Notes: generated from the sequence alone by a model not told the origin. A stretch of DNA of 64,000 nt from Brevibacterium yomogidense (GCF_900163715.1 NZ_FWFF01000020.1:124001-188000), one strand, 5' to 3'; positions 7,756 through 17,097 are shown, counted from the stretch's first letter. Program-made: numbers and translations.

Positions 7756-8264
7756 CGGCCCACCTGCTCGGCGCTCTCATCGGTGTTCTCATCGCTGTTC
7801 TCATCGGCGCGGGGCTCCAGACCATGCACCACAGGGAGGTCACCGGCATCGGAGAGCAGCTTCTCGTCCGACGCGAGGGTGTCGAAGAGCAGCTGCCGCG
7901 CGACCGCGAGCATGCGTGAGACGCGCACGTGCGCCAGCCGGTAGTAGACGTGGCTGCCGCGGCGCTGCGACTCGACGAGCCGGTGCCGCCTCAGGACTGC
8001 GAGATGCTGGGAGAGATGCGAGGCCTCGAGCCCGGTGGCGCGCAGCAGGTCGGTCACGTTCATCTCACCCGTGGCCGCACTCGCACCTTCGACGATCACC
8101 GCGTCAGAGCCTGGCCCGTCGACGGACCCGTCGCCCTGGAGCACTGCGACATGGTGGGCCTCGGAGAGCAGTTCGAGGATGCGGATGCGGAACGGGTGGG
8201 CCAGGCCCTTGAAGAGATTCGCCTTGATCTCGTAGAGGGGCTTCTGCGCGTCTATTGATGGCAT
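7752..8264 (-). CDS. ArsR-type transcriptional regulator
   Basis: A 170-residue winged-helix protein: FKGLAHPFRIRILELLSE, then LRATGLEASHLSQHLAVLRR (recognition helix), then GSHVYYRLA. The protein contains no cysteine, so classic ArsR/SmtB thiol metal sites are absent. An acidic Gly/Ser insert (about residues 43-66) splits the first helices from the HTH, and the tail after residue 150 is strongly acidic. It heads an operon with the SulP transporter and likely controls it. A perfect palindrome overlaps its own start (8263-8278). The effector is unknown; an anion or redox cue is possible. Confidence 0.9.
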   Translation of the reverse strand: MPSIDAQKPLYEIKANLFKGLAHPFRIRILELLSEAHHVAVLQGDGSVDGPGSDAVIVEGASAATGEMNVTDLLRATGLEASHLSQHLAVLRRHRLVESQRRGSHVYYRLAHVRVSRMLAVARQLLFDTLASDEKLLSDAGDLPVVHGLEPRADENSDENTDESAEQVGR

Positions 8265-8278
8265 GATGGATTCATCAT
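8263..8278. promoter_or_regulatory. Palindromic operator at ArsR start
   Basis: ATGATG-GATT-CATCAT is a perfect 6-bp inverted repeat with a 4-nt centre. It overlaps the ArsR start codon and faces the divergent dehydrogenase promoter region. Size and placement fit an ArsR dimer site for autoregulation. Confidence 0.6.
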
Positions 8279-8320
8279 ATCAGTCACAAGACATGCTCTT
8301 CGATTTCACTGTGCAGAATC

Positions 8321-8344
8321 GTGCATTCGCTCACCGGAATGCAC
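8321..8344. promoter_or_regulatory. Operator-like inverted repeat ahead of LDH-like gene
   Basis: GTGCATTC and GAATGCAC form a perfect 8-bp inverted repeat around an 8-nt centre. A possible -10 (TAGGCT, 8351-8356) follows directly, so a bound protein would block the promoter of the gene starting at 8401. A run of ten C lies at 8372-8381 in the leader. Confidence 0.5.
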
Positions 8345-8400
8345 GACGTATAGGCTGTTCCCAGAACGTCACCCCCCCCCCGACGACGAGGAGTCACCTC

Positions 8401-9354
8401 TTGAAGCGCATCGGCATCATCGGCGCAGGCGCCGTCACGGCGGCCACCGTCGCCTCCCTCATCGCACCGACGGGCCTGGACCCGGAGATCATCCTCGTCA
8501 ATCGCACCCATGCGAAGGCCGTGGGCCTCGCGGAGGACTTCACCTATGCTGCGGCGGCGACCTCTCGCGCCCGCGTGCGCGCGGGTGACTACGAGGATCT
8601 GAAGGGCGCGGACCTCGTCATCATCACCGCCGGGGTGAACGAGAAGGACGGCGGAGCCACGGATCGCTCCGATGATGCAGGGCGCCGCGTGCTCATCCCC
8701 GCGAACGCCCGCGCGTATGCGGACATGATCGGACAGCTGAAGGAGGTCGATCCGACCGCGACGGTCCTCGTCGTCACGGATCCGCCGGACCCGCTGGCCG
8801 CGCTGGCCCGCCGCCTCGCCCCGGAGATGACGATCCTGTCCTCCGGCACGACGATCGACACCATCCGGTTCCGCTACCGGGTCGGGCAGGAGCTGGGCGT
8901 GCCCGCCAGCGAGGTCGACGCGGTGGTGCTGGGAGAGCACGGCACCTCGGCGGTGTACGCCTGGTCGACCGCCCGCGTGGGCGGCAGGCGCGTCCTGGAC
9001 CTCATCGAGGAGACCGGCGAGGACGTCGCCGTCGTCCAGGACCGCATCCGCGAGGCCGTGAAGTACTCGAACATCTCCATCATCGAGGGCATCGGAGCCA
9101 GCCAGCACGGCATCGGCGCGGTCGTCGCGCAGATCGCGGAGGCGATCGTCGACAACAGCCATGCGATCATGGCCGTCGCCTCCTACCAGTCGACGTACGG
9201 CACGTTCGTGGGTCTCCCGACGGTGCTGGGCCATGACGGAGCCGTGCGCATCCTCGAGCCTGAGCTCACCGATGAGGAGCAGTCGCTGCTCGACGAGAGC
9301 GCCCGCATCCTGCGGGAGGCCGATCAGATCGCGTTCGACTCCGCAGGGGTGTGA
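8401..9354 (+). CDS. Lactate/malate dehydrogenase-family protein
   Basis: A 317-residue NAD-dependent 2-hydroxyacid dehydrogenase fold. TTG 8401 is taken as start: GAGGAG (8388-8393) lies 7 nt upstream and the protein begins with the nucleotide loop [10 protein letters not shown]; no ATG fits as well. Seen landmarks are [15 protein letters not shown] and the catalytic-His motif GEHGTS (His180). Departures from the family are notable: the Asn of TNP is Asp127 (VVTDPPDPL), and the third loop Gly is Thr13. Substrate specificity is therefore uncertain, and it may not be a true L-LDH. It is divergent from the ArsR/SulP operon. Confidence 0.8.
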   Translation: MKRIGIIGAGAVTAATVASLIAPTGLDPEIILVNRTHAKAVGLAEDFTYAAAATSRARVRAGDYEDLKGADLVIITAGVNEKDGGATDRSDDAGRRVLIPANARAYADMIGQLKEVDPTATVLVVTDPPDPLAALARRLAPEMTILSSGTTIDTIRFRYRVGQELGVPASEVDAVVLGEHGTSAVYAWSTARVGGRRVLDLIEETGEDVAVVQDRIREAVKYSNISIIEGIGASQHGIGAVVAQIAEAIVDNSHAIMAVASYQSTYGTFVGLPTVLGHDGAVRILEPELTDEEQSLLDESARILREADQIAFDSAGV

Positions 9355-9361
9355 CGACGGT

Positions 9362-9380
9362 CCGGCGCGCGCAGCGCCGG
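9362..9380 (+). terminator. Weak hairpin after LDH-like gene
   Basis: CCGGCGC and GCGCCGG pair across a 5-nt loop 8 nt after the stop codon. The stem is only 7 bp and lacks a T-tract. It may only partly separate the dehydrogenase from the UvrA-like gene. Confidence 0.35.
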
Positions 9381-9435
9381 GCTCAGCGTACGGAGGCGCC
9401 GGTCTCGGCGTACGGTGGCGGCGGAAGGAGTCCAT

Positions 9436-12006
9436 ATGAGCAGCCGCCCCGCACAGCCGGACGTCATCGCAGTCCGGGGTGCCCGCGTCCACAACCTCCG
9501 GGATGTCGATGTCGACATCCCGCTGCACACGCTCGTGGGGATCGCCGGAGTCTCCGGCTCCGGGAAGTCGTCACTGGCGATGGGGGTGCTCTACGCAGAG
9601 GGCTCGCGCCGCTACATCGAGGCGCTATCCACCTACACGCGGCGGCGGATGGGGCAGTCGGCCCGCGCGGACGTCGACCGGGTGACGCACGTACCGGCCG
9701 CGCTCGCGCTGCGGCAGCGACCCGGGATCCCCGGTGTGCGCTCGACCTTCGGCACATCGACGGAGCTGCTGAACGTCCTGCGCCTGATCTTCTCCCGGCT
9801 GGGATCCCACGCCTGCCCCAACGGCCACTACCACCGCCCCACCCTCGCCGTCGCGGCGGAGCAGACGCTCACCTGCGAGACCTGCGGCATCCGATTCGAC
9901 GCCCCGGGAGCGGAGGACCTCGCGTTCAACTCCGGCGGCGCCTGCCCCACCTGCGAGGGCACGGGCACCGTCCGCCGCGTCGACGACGACTCCCTCATCC
10001 GCGACCCGGCGCTCACCATCGACGACGGGACCGTGATCCCGTGGCAGATGTTCGGCTTCAACGTGCAGCCGCAGATCGTGCGCGAGTTCGGCGTCCGCAC
10101 GGACGTCCCCTGGCGCGACCTCACGGACGACGAGCGCGACATCGTGCTCGACGGCCCGGAGGAGAAGAAGCACATCGAGGTCTCGACGAAGAAGGGCCTC
10201 CACGAGCTCGACTTCACCTTCCGCAACGCCCGCCTCACGGTCACGAAGGAGCTCGAGCGCGCCACCGATGAGAAGCGCCTGTCCCGCGTCAGCCGGTTCC
10301 TCACCGCCCACCGGTGCACCGACTGCGACGGAACCCGGCTGTCCTCGCAGGCCAGGGCGCCGCGGATCAGCGACGACGGCCTCGGCGACGTGACGGCCCA
10401 GCCGCTGACGGACACGGTCGCATGGGTCCGCGGACTGCCCGACAGGGTGCCCGATGAGATGCGCCCGCTGGCGGACGGACTCGCGGACACCTTCGTCGGA
10501 ATGGCCGGACGACTGCTCGAACTGGGTCTCGGCTATCTCGCGCTGGACCGGGCCGGGTCGACCCTGTCGACCGGCGAGCGGCAGCGAGTCCAGCTCGCGC
10601 GGGCCGTCCGCAATGAGACGACCGGCGTCCTGTACGTCCTGGACGAGCCGTCGATCGGCCTACACCCGACCAACCTCGAGGGCCTGGTGGGCGTCGTCGA
10701 GGACCTGCTGTCCGGCGGGAACTCCGTCGTCATGGTCGATCACGACGTCGACGTGCTGCGGCGCGCCCACCACCTCGTGGAGATCGGTCCCGGGTCAGGC
10801 CGGCACGGCGGCACGGTCGTCGCGCAGGGCACCGTCGAGCAGGTGGGCGCGCATCCGGACTCGCGGATCGGCGGGTTCCTCACAGGAGTCGAGGACGCCA
10901 TCACCCGCCCCCGCACTCCTGCCGCGGAGACGTTCGCACGCGGCCGCATCCGACTGCGCACCGACCCGATCCACACGGTCCACGCGCTGGACGTCACGAT
11001 CCCCCGCGGTCGCCTCACGGCCGTCACCGGCGTGTCCGGGTCCGGCAAGACGACGCTGGTGCTCGAGAGCCTGGTGCCCGCGCTCTCCGCCGCGGTAGGA
11101 GCCGCGCACGCGGAGGAATCCGCTGGAACCGCCGCCGAGGCCCCGGCCGGCTCCCCCGCCCACGTCACCCGGCTGGACGCGTCCGGCGTCGAGCGGGTCG
11201 ACGTCGTCGATGCGACTCCGATCGGGATCAACGTGCGGTCGACGGTCGCGACGTACTCTGGCGCTCTCGACGAGCTGCGCAAGGTGTTCGCGCGGCTGGG
11301 TTCTGCGAAAGCCGCCGGCCTGAAGGCCGGAGACTTCTCGTACAACACGGGTTCGCTGCGGTGCCCGCGCTGCGACGGGACCGGGCAGATCTCCTTGGAC
11401 GTGCAGTTCCTGCCGGACATCGACGTCGTCTGCCCCGACTGCGATGGCACCCGCTACGGGCAGGACGCGCAGGAGCACAGGCGGCGGTCAGCGACGAGCG
11501 CCGAGGACGGCGGGCCGGAGGGCGCGGACGGAGACGACGTGTCGCTGCCGCAGCTGCTGGCGATGACCGTGGAGGAGGCGCTCGAGCACGTCGGCGACCT
11601 GCCCCGTGTCCGGACGCGACTCGAGGGTCTGCGCGAAGTCGGCCTGGGCTACCTGACCCTGGGCGAATCGACGCCTGCCCTGTCCGGCGGCGAGGCTCAG
11701 CGGCTCAAGCTGGTCTCCGAGCTGAACCGCAGGCAGGAGCAGACGCTCTTCGTGTTCGACGAGCCGACGGTGGGGCTGCACCCGCTGGACGTCCGCGTGC
11801 TCGTCGGAGTGCTCCAGCGATTGGTCGATCAGGGTGGGACCGTCGTCGTCATCGAGCACGACCTCGACCTCATCGCGAACGCCGACCACGTCATCGACAT
11901 GGGGCCCGGCGGCGGCGACGCGGGCGGCCGGATCATCGCGACCGGCACGCCGGAGCAGATCGCCGCCGACCCGGACAGCGTGACAGGCCGCTACCTGCGG
12001 GTGTGA
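9436..12006 (+). CDS. UvrA-like excinuclease ABC ATPase (UvrA2 type)
   Basis: An 856-residue double ABC ATPase. Walker A motifs are GVSGSGKSS (N-terminal) and GVSGSGKTT (C-terminal), with signatures [13 protein letters not shown] and [11 protein letters not shown] and Walker [14 protein letters not shown] and [11 protein letters not shown]. Zinc-module cysteine pairs are present (CETCG, CPTCEG, CTDCDG, CPRCDG, CPDCDG). It is roughly 100 residues shorter than canonical UvrA, with the loss in the region between Walker A and signature I, where UvrB binds. This fits the UvrA2/DrrC-like class tied to DNA-damage or drug tolerance rather than the housekeeping UvrABC complex. ATG 9436 has GGAAGGAG 5 nt upstream. 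Confidence 0.9.
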   Translation: MSSRPAQPDVIAVRGARVHNLRDVDVDIPLHTLVGIAGVSGSGKSSLAMGVLYAEGSRRYIEALSTYTRRRMGQSARADVDRVTHVPAALALRQRPGIPGVRSTFGTSTELLNVLRLIFSRLGSHACPNGHYHRPTLAVAAEQTLTCETCGIRFDAPGAEDLAFNSGGACPTCEGTGTVRRVDDDSLIRDPALTIDDGTVIPWQMFGFNVQPQIVREFGVRTDVPWRDLTDDERDIVLDGPEEKKHIEVSTKKGLHELDFTFRNARLTVTKELERATDEKRLSRVSRFLTAHRCTDCDGTRLSSQARAPRISDDGLGDVTAQPLTDTVAWVRGLPDRVPDEMRPLADGLADTFVGMAGRLLELGLGYLALDRAGSTLSTGERQRVQLARAVRNETTGVLYVLDEPSIGLHPTNLEGLVGVVEDLLSGGNSVVMVDHDVDVLRRAHHLVEIGPGSGRHGGTVVAQGTVEQVGAHPDSRIGGFLTGVEDAITRPRTPAAETFARGRIRLRTDPIHTVHALDVTIPRGRLTAVTGVSGSGKTTLVLESLVPALSAAVGAAHAEESAGTAAEAPAGSPAHVTRLDASGVERVDVVDATPIGINVRSTVATYSGALDELRKVFARLGSAKAAGLKAGDFSYNTGSLRCPRCDGTGQISLDVQFLPDIDVVCPDCDGTRYGQDAQEHRRRSATSAEDGGPEGADGDDVSLPQLLAMTVEEALEHVGDLPRVRTRLEGLREVGLGYLTLGESTPALSGGEAQRLKLVSELNRRQEQTLFVFDEPTVGLHPLDVRVLVGVLQRLVDQGGTVVVIEHDLDLIANADHVIDMGPGGGDAGGRIIATGTPEQIAADPDSVTGRYLRV

Positions 12007-12048
12007 AGGACAGAAGTCGGCCGTGCTGGCTCGTGTCAGCGACCCGAC

Positions 12049-12975
12049 TCAGAGCGTCGTGGTGTCCGTGTTCGCCCCGCACACCACGATCGCGACCCGC
12101 TCGTCGTCCGCCGGCACGTACGCGCCGGACAGCAGGGCAGCGTATGCGGCGGCAGCTCCGTGCTCCGCCGCGATCCGGAAGTCCTCCCACAGTCCAGCGC
12201 GCGCCGCGACGATCGCCTCGTCATCGACGAGCAGACTCGTCACCCCGACGCGCTGCGCGGTGTCGAAGCCGATGTCGCCGATCCGTCGTGCACCGAGGGA
12301 ATCGGCTGCGATCCCCGCCACCTCGACGTCCGTCGGCTCACCCTGCGCGAGAGCCGTCGCGAGGGTCGCGGCGGTCTCCGGTTCGACGCCCACGACGTTC
12401 GCCCGGCCCTCCGCCGCGGCGAGCGTGCCGGCGAGCAGTCCGCCGCCGCCCACGGCGACGATGATCGTGTCGACTTCCGGATCGTCCTCGAGGATCTCCT
12501 CCGTCATCGTGCCCGCACCCGCGGTGATCTCCAGCTGGTCGTACGCGTGGCAGTAGACGGCGCCGGTGCGTCCGGTGTGTTCCATCGCGGCGGTGAAGGC
12601 CTGCGCGTACTCCGTTCCCACCTGGCGCACATCCGCACCGTAGGACTCGAGTCGCGCGACCTTCACCGGCGGGGCGGTCTCCGGCACGAACACCGTCGCG
12701 GGGACCCCCGCCCGGCGGGCGGCGTACGCGTTCGCCATCCCCGCGTTCCCGCCGGAGGCCACCACGATGCCGATCTCCGGGTCCAGCTCTCCGCGCTCCA
12801 GGGTCGCGAACACGCGGTTGAACGCACCGCGCGCCTTGAAGGATCCCGTGTGCTGGAGGTACTCGCACTTGAGGAGGAATCGTCCGTGGGCACCCTCCAC
12901 CTCGAGCATGGGGGTTCGACGCACGTGGGCGCGCACCCGTTCGTGGGCGGAGAGGACATCGGAGCGCGAGAGCAT
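12049..12975 (-). CDS. PLP-dependent serine/threonine dehydratase-like enzyme
   Basis: A 308-residue fold-type II PLP enzyme. The Schiff-base lysine is Lys47 in TGSFKARGA, the substrate loop is ASGGNAGMANAYAA, and the phosphate-binding glycine cluster is VGGGGLLAG. These enzymes deaminate L-serine or L-threonine to 2-oxo acids, or act as racemases. The length (about 310) without an ACT domain matches catabolic or unregulated members. ATG 12975 is preferred; AAAGG lies 8 nt upstream. It is divergent from the RraA-like gene. Confidence 0.88.
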   Translation of the reverse strand: MLSRSDVLSAHERVRAHVRRTPMLEVEGAHGRFLLKCEYLQHTGSFKARGAFNRVFATLERGELDPEIGIVVASGGNAGMANAYAARRAGVPATVFVPETAPPVKVARLESYGADVRQVGTEYAQAFTAAMEHTGRTGAVYCHAYDQLEITAGAGTMTEEILEDDPEVDTIIVAVGGGGLLAGTLAAAEGRANVVGVEPETAATLATALAQGEPTDVEVAGIAADSLGARRIGDIGFDTAQRVGVTSLLVDDEAIVAARAGLWEDFRIAAEHGAAAAYAALLSGAYVPADDERVAIVVCGANTDTTTL

Positions 12976-13145
12976 GCGTGGCCTTTCGAAGCGGAACCGC
13001 CGACGATGTACTGCACCGCACGACGACGTCACAGCGGCGTGAGCTGGGTCGCCGTCAGGCTAGCGCACACGCGACGAGCCGGTCGATGAGCGATTCTTCA
13101 GCGTCAGCTCTTCCCACCCGCGTCGTGTCGAGCCATTCTTGGAGC

Positions 13146-13802
13146 ATGGACGATTGCGGCCGTGTGGACGACCGGCAGGGCACAGCGGCTCGTGGACACT
13201 CCGCGGCAACGCTGTACGAAGCCTCCACGCACAGCCTCGCCTGCAGCGCGTCGTTACGGCCTGCCTGGCCGGGAGCGGAAGTGTCGGGTCGCGCGTTCAC
13301 TGTCCGAGGTCGCGGCGGCGACAACCTCGCTCTCCACCACGCCGTGCTCCAGGCGCCGTCCGGCACCGTCCTCACGGTCGACGTCCAGGGAGCCGAGTAC
13401 GGGCACTGGGGCGAAGTGCTCGCCGTCGCCGCCCGAACGCGCGGCATCGCGGGCCTCATCATCGACGGCAGCGTGCGCGACACTGAGGCGATGAGCCAGA
13501 TGGGCTTCCCGGTCTTCTCCTCGGGAACCTCCGTAGTCGGTACGCGGAAAGACTGGTTCGGACAGTTCGGTGGAACCATCAGAGTGGGTGGCGCGGCCGT
13601 GCGATCAGGCGATCTCGTGGTCGCGGACGCCGATGGGGTCGTCATCATCTCGGCCGAGCACGCACGAGAGGCACTCGAGAGTGCGGATGAACGAGTCGCG
13701 AAGGAAGCAGCGTTCATGGACCAGCTGCGGAACGGAGCGACGACCGTCGACCTGCTGGACCTTCCGTCCATCGAGCGCACACAGTCACAGTCCGGCCCCT
13801 GA
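13146..13802 (+). CDS. RraA-family protein (HMG/CHA aldolase fold)
   Basis: About 218 residues. The core reads VSGRAFTVRGRGGDNLALHH, then WGEVLAVAARTRGIAGLIIDG, then SVRDTEAM and GTIRVGGAAVRSGDLVVADADGV. That is the pattern of RraA-like proteins, including 4-hydroxy-4-methyl-2-oxoglutarate aldolases and the RNase E regulator. The G-D and R-D residues that bind metal and oxaloacetate-type substrates are present. The start is uncertain: ATG 13146 fits the family length, but GGAG ends only 1 nt before it; ATG 13086 is another option. It probably acts as a small oxo-acid lyase. Confidence 0.8.
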   Translation: MDDCGRVDDRQGTAARGHSAATLYEASTHSLACSASLRPAWPGAEVSGRAFTVRGRGGDNLALHHAVLQAPSGTVLTVDVQGAEYGHWGEVLAVAARTRGIAGLIIDGSVRDTEAMSQMGFPVFSSGTSVVGTRKDWFGQFGGTIRVGGAAVRSGDLVVADADGVVIISAEHAREALESADERVAKEAAFMDQLRNGATTVDLLDLPSIERTQSQSGP

Positions 13803-13876
13803 CCCAGCCTGCGCTGGCGAACCACCGCCGAGGCGGCTGGTCGGGTCAGTCCGTCCAACCAGCCCAGCTCGTCCAG

Positions 13877-14194
13877 TCAGTCAGTCGGGGCGACTTCGAT
13901 CTCCGCACTGGCCGCGAGCTCGCTGATCTGCCGTGCGAGCTGCAGATCCCGGTCCGTCACGGCTTCGACATCGTGGCTGATGAGACGGACCTCGACGTGA
14001 GGGAAGGTGAGCAGGAGATCCGGGTGATGCCCCGCGTCCTCCGCGACGGCGGCGATCCGCTGGACGAGTTCCAGTCCGGCCATGAAGTCACCCGTGCTGA
14101 AGCGGGTGCGCAGGCCGTCCTCGGCCGCATGCCAGTCGGTGAGCTGGGCTTCCTGCAGTGCGTGCGTGAGCTGCTGTCCGCTGTACTCAGTCAT
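13877..14194 (-). CDS. 4a-hydroxytetrahydrobiopterin dehydratase (PCD/DCoH)
   Basis: A 105-residue protein with the family core AEDAGHHPDLLLTFPHVEVR followed by LISHDVEAVTDRDLQLARQI. The paired His of AGHHPD and the downstream His are the catalytic set that dehydrates 4a-hydroxypterin, recycling the cofactor of aromatic amino acid hydroxylases. No phenylalanine hydroxylase lies nearby, which is common for stand-alone actinobacterial copies. It converges with the RraA-like gene. Confidence 0.92.
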   Translation of the reverse strand: MTEYSGQQLTHALQEAQLTDWHAAEDGLRTRFSTGDFMAGLELVQRIAAVAEDAGHHPDLLLTFPHVEVRLISHDVEAVTDRDLQLARQISELAASAEIEVAPTD

Positions 14195-14248
14195 GTCTCC
14201 ACCCTACGTCCCGCGCCCGGCCCGGGACCTGTGCATCCGATCCTGATC

Positions 14249-14284
14249 CGATGCACCGCCCCTTGACGATGCACCGCCGCTTGG
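14249..14284. repeat. Two 18-bp direct repeats in leader region
   Basis: CGATGCACCGCCCCTTGA is followed at once by CGATGCACCGCCGCTTGG (15 of 18 identical). They lie between the divergent dehydratase and membrane-protein genes. A further inverted repeat (CCGTGTG 14296-14302, CACACGG 14334-14340) follows. The 187 nt here hold no gene; a role in regulation is possible. Confidence 0.55.
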
Positions 14285-14381
14285 CGGAGTCACGGCCGTG
14301 TGGCTGATCCGCCACCGCGCGGACACACGGACAGGTTCCTCACCCGTCAGACTGGAGATGCGACGACGAACGGAAGACACC

Positions 14382-15038
14382 ATGCACGCAGCAGGACCTT
14401 ACAGACCGACGCCCATTCCCGGCACACGGATGCGCGGCATCGGGCGCCTGCTCTTCTGGATCGGCGGAGTCCTCACCGTCATCTGCATCGCAGGAGGAAT
14501 CATCCTCGCCGTCTCCGGCTTCACCCGTCTCGCGGAGACCGCCTCGATCTCGCATCCCGTCGATGGCCCCACGCAGATCGACCTCGAGGCCGGTGACCAG
14601 ATGCTGTACTACGTGCCCGGCGTCATCGACCCGACGACACAGGGGTCGACGAACGGTTCAGGATACGGCTCCGACGACGACTCCGATTCGCCCGACTACG
14701 TCGCCGCCGGATCCGCTGGCTGCTCTGCGACCGGCCCCGCCGTCGTGGAGATCAGGCCCGGAGGGACGAAGCACACCTCGTCCAGCAGCGGCGGCACCCG
14801 CGTGAGCGACGGCGGGTTCACCGCAGAGGAGGCGGGCACCTACACCGTCACATGCAGCCCCGATGCAGGCATCGACGTGGTCGTGGCGCCGCCCACGAAC
14901 GTCGGTGGAATCCTCAGTGGGGTCGGCGGCGTGCTCGTGGGTGTGTTCGGTGCCCTGGGATTCGGCGCGGTCACACTGCTGGGGCTCATCCTCTGGCTGG
15001 TGGGCCGGGACGGCATGAAGAAGCACGGCGCGCTCTGA
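14382..15038 (+). CDS. Hypothetical membrane-anchored protein
   Basis: A 218-residue protein I cannot assign. One hydrophobic segment lies near residues 22-45 and another near 180-212. Between them is a Gly/Ser/Asp-rich extracytoplasmic-looking region with two cysteines (SAGCSATG and TVTCSPD) that could form a disulfide, as in small beta-sandwich domains. ATG 14382 is preferred because GGAAG lies 5 nt upstream. It converges on the nuclease-protease gene, leaving only 12 nt. Confidence 0.65.
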   Translation: MHAAGPYRPTPIPGTRMRGIGRLLFWIGGVLTVICIAGGIILAVSGFTRLAETASISHPVDGPTQIDLEAGDQMLYYVPGVIDPTTQGSTNGSGYGSDDDSDSPDYVAAGSAGCSATGPAVVEIRPGGTKHTSSSSGGTRVSDGGFTAEEAGTYTVTCSPDAGIDVVVAPPTNVGGILSGVGGVLVGVFGALGFGAVTLLGLILWLVGRDGMKKHGAL

Positions 15039-15050
15039 CGCGGGGGCGCC

Positions 15051-17024
15051 TCACCACCTGATGTCGGACGCCGATCCGACCCGGCGGGGACTCCCGGCAC
15101 CAGCACGCGCCTCCGCGCGGGCCTCCGCGCCGACCTCCGCCTCCACGGCCTCGGCGAACTCCAGCCCGGTCTTCTCGGTCAGCTCCGCGAGCGTCACCTG
15201 ATAGGTGGAGAAGTCCTTCAGCCCGTCGACGATCTCAAGGTCGTCGAGGTCCTGCGTCAGCACGAACGCCGCGGCGCGCAGCTCGTCGTCGACGACGTAG
15301 TAGACGACCTTGAAGAACTCCCGCGGGATGCGGAATCCCCGGTACTCGCGGTCAGCGGCCTTGAAGACGGGCCCGGCGACGACGCTGATGCGCAGCGAGG
15401 CGACATCGACGGCGTCGAAGAGGGCGTCTTCCAGCTCTCCCCACACCCCGGATCGTCCGGCCTGGTTGAAGGTGTTCATCTGCGGGACGATATTCGTGAA
15501 GTGGAACGAGTCCTCGTTCGCCCGCTCCGCCTCCGCACGAGGACCCCACAGGAGGTCGGCCCGCCGCGCGATGTGGCCCCGATCCAGGTCATTCGTCGCG
15601 TAGAGGTCCTCCCCCGCCTGCACATCGGCCGGCAGCCGCTCGTCCAGGCGGAAGTCGATGCCGTCACGCGAGAGGCGGCGCATGTCGTCGCCGTCCACGT
15701 TCCACGCGACCCAGCGGGCGAACCGCCGCGCCCGGCTCATCGTCAGGCTGAAGTGGGTGTACGGCACGACGGTCGACCCGTCGACCTCGACAGCGTCATC
15801 AGCGCCGAGCTCTTCGTCCGCCTGCGACGCGGTGGAGGCGAACGTCGGCACCGCCACCGGCACGGCAAGGAAGTCCTCGTCGAAGCCGGAGCCGACCGCG
15901 GCCTCGGCGGCGGTCTCCTGCGCGACGGAACCGTCCAGCGAGAAGTCGAGCACGTCACGGACCGACGACGCGAGGCATGCGATCGCCCGCTCGTCGCCGC
16001 TCAGCGAGTCCGCTCCCGCGAAGTGCAGCCCCGCCATCACGCGCGAGGTGTGGCCGTTGCCGGCCTTGAGCATCCACACGGCGCCCGAATCCCCGCCGTC
16101 GCTCAGCATCCCGGTGCCGGCGGGGTCGTCCTCGTTGTCCCGGCGCTCATCGGGCTCGATCTCGAACCCGCCGATGGACGTCTCACCGACGCCCTCGCCG
16201 TAGTCCAGCGACACGATCGTCTCGATGCGGCTGACCACGCCATGGCTCACGCCGGTGGTGCGGCCCGACTTCACGACGCGATCGCCCAGATCAGGGTCCG
16301 CGATCTCCTCCGGCACGACGCCCAGGCCCATGATCGCAGGATCGACCCGGCGGGACCCTACGGAGGCGAGCGCGGCGTCTCCCGCTGCGCCCAGGTGGGA
16401 GCGGAGCAGACGGCCGAACTCGTTGCGGGGGTCGCCGGAGTTGTCGTCGTGGCTGCCCGGCTGCAGCGCGGGATCGCCGATGGCGCCGGTCGGCCCGTGC
16501 AGCACATGCCAGTTCGACAGCACCGCGGGCCTGCCGGTCGTCCGATCGTGCACGATCGCTCCGAGCGTCCCCGCGGAGACGACGGGATGGGAGATGCTCA
16601 CACCGGGCTCCAGCGGATCCCTGCGCGTCTTGCGCTCGCTGCGCTCCGCCTCCGGGACGACGCGGTACGCGGGGACGAAGGCGCGCTCGACCACATCGGT
16701 GACGACGGGGTCGCTGTCGATCTCCAGCGTCTCCGGGATGGCCCTCGTGTCCATCTGCTCGAGCTGCGCGCCGGCGGCCTTCGTCCGCACTGTGAACTGC
16801 AGGCTCAGCTGATCGGTGCGCGCCCCGTCCTTCTCCTTGTACCCGACGCCCACGGACGTGACGTTCGGATCGTCCAGGTAGTGGCGCCCGTACCGTCGGA
16901 TCCACGCGCGGATGCGCTCGAGCCGCGGCGTCGAGACGGCTCGCGGGTCGGAGCTCGAGTCGGAGGTCGGGTCGGAGTTCGGGGCGGCGGCGGAGCTGTC
17001 GGGCGTATCGGATTCCTGTGCCAT
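15051..17024 (-). CDS. Trypsin-like protease fused to DNA/RNA non-specific endonuclease
   Basis: A 657-residue two-enzyme protein. Residues 30-360 resemble chymotrypsin-fold, Nal1-like peptidases: a GVGYKEKDG opening, His173 in LSNWHVLHG, Asp216 in AAGDAALAS and Ser313 in GGDSGAVW form a plausible triad. Residues about 420-620 are a ββα-metal NUC domain: DRGH with His484 as general base, then NIVPQMNTFN with metal-binding Asn. The joining stretch (about 365-415) is acidic and low-complexity. No signal peptide, Tat motif or TM segment is seen, so it appears cytosolic, which is odd for a non-specific nuclease without an adjacent inhibitor. The C-terminus is Ala/Glu/Arg-rich. The protease might process or license the nuclease (inference). 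Confidence 0.85.
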   Translation of the reverse strand: MAQESDTPDSSAAAPNSDPTSDSSSDPRAVSTPRLERIRAWIRRYGRHYLDDPNVTSVGVGYKEKDGARTDQLSLQFTVRTKAAGAQLEQMDTRAIPETLEIDSDPVVTDVVERAFVPAYRVVPEAERSERKTRRDPLEPGVSISHPVVSAGTLGAIVHDRTTGRPAVLSNWHVLHGPTGAIGDPALQPGSHDDNSGDPRNEFGRLLRSHLGAAGDAALASVGSRRVDPAIMGLGVVPEEIADPDLGDRVVKSGRTTGVSHGVVSRIETIVSLDYGEGVGETSIGGFEIEPDERRDNEDDPAGTGMLSDGGDSGAVWMLKAGNGHTSRVMAGLHFAGADSLSGDERAIACLASSVRDVLDFSLDGSVAQETAAEAAVGSGFDEDFLAVPVAVPTFASTASQADEELGADDAVEVDGSTVVPYTHFSLTMSRARRFARWVAWNVDGDDMRRLSRDGIDFRLDERLPADVQAGEDLYATNDLDRGHIARRADLLWGPRAEAERANEDSFHFTNIVPQMNTFNQAGRSGVWGELEDALFDAVDVASLRISVVAGPVFKAADREYRGFRIPREFFKVVYYVVDDELRAAAFVLTQDLDDLEIVDGLKDFSTYQVTLAELTEKTGLEFAEAVEAEVGAEARAEARAGAGSPRRVGSASDIRW

Positions 17025-17097
17025 GCACTCAGTGTCCGCCCTCCACGTGTCGCCGATGTGGCGAGAGGCTGAGCAACGACTGAGATCGGCGGGGCCC

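Noticed and set aside
8372..8381. C10 run as a phase-variation switch for the LDH-like gene
   Set aside because: It lies in the non-coding leader between promoter and ribosome binding site, so length changes would not alter the frame. An effect on promoter or leader cannot be excluded but is not supported.
13846..13881. TGA/TCAG repeats behind the pterin dehydratase gene as another stop array
   Set aside because: The spacing (31 nt) and flanks are too irregular to separate from chance.
15501..17072. A 523-codon open frame opposite the nuclease-protease gene
   Set aside because: Antisense shadow with Arg/Val/His-rich composition. It was considered as a possible inhibitor of the nuclease, but nothing supports that.
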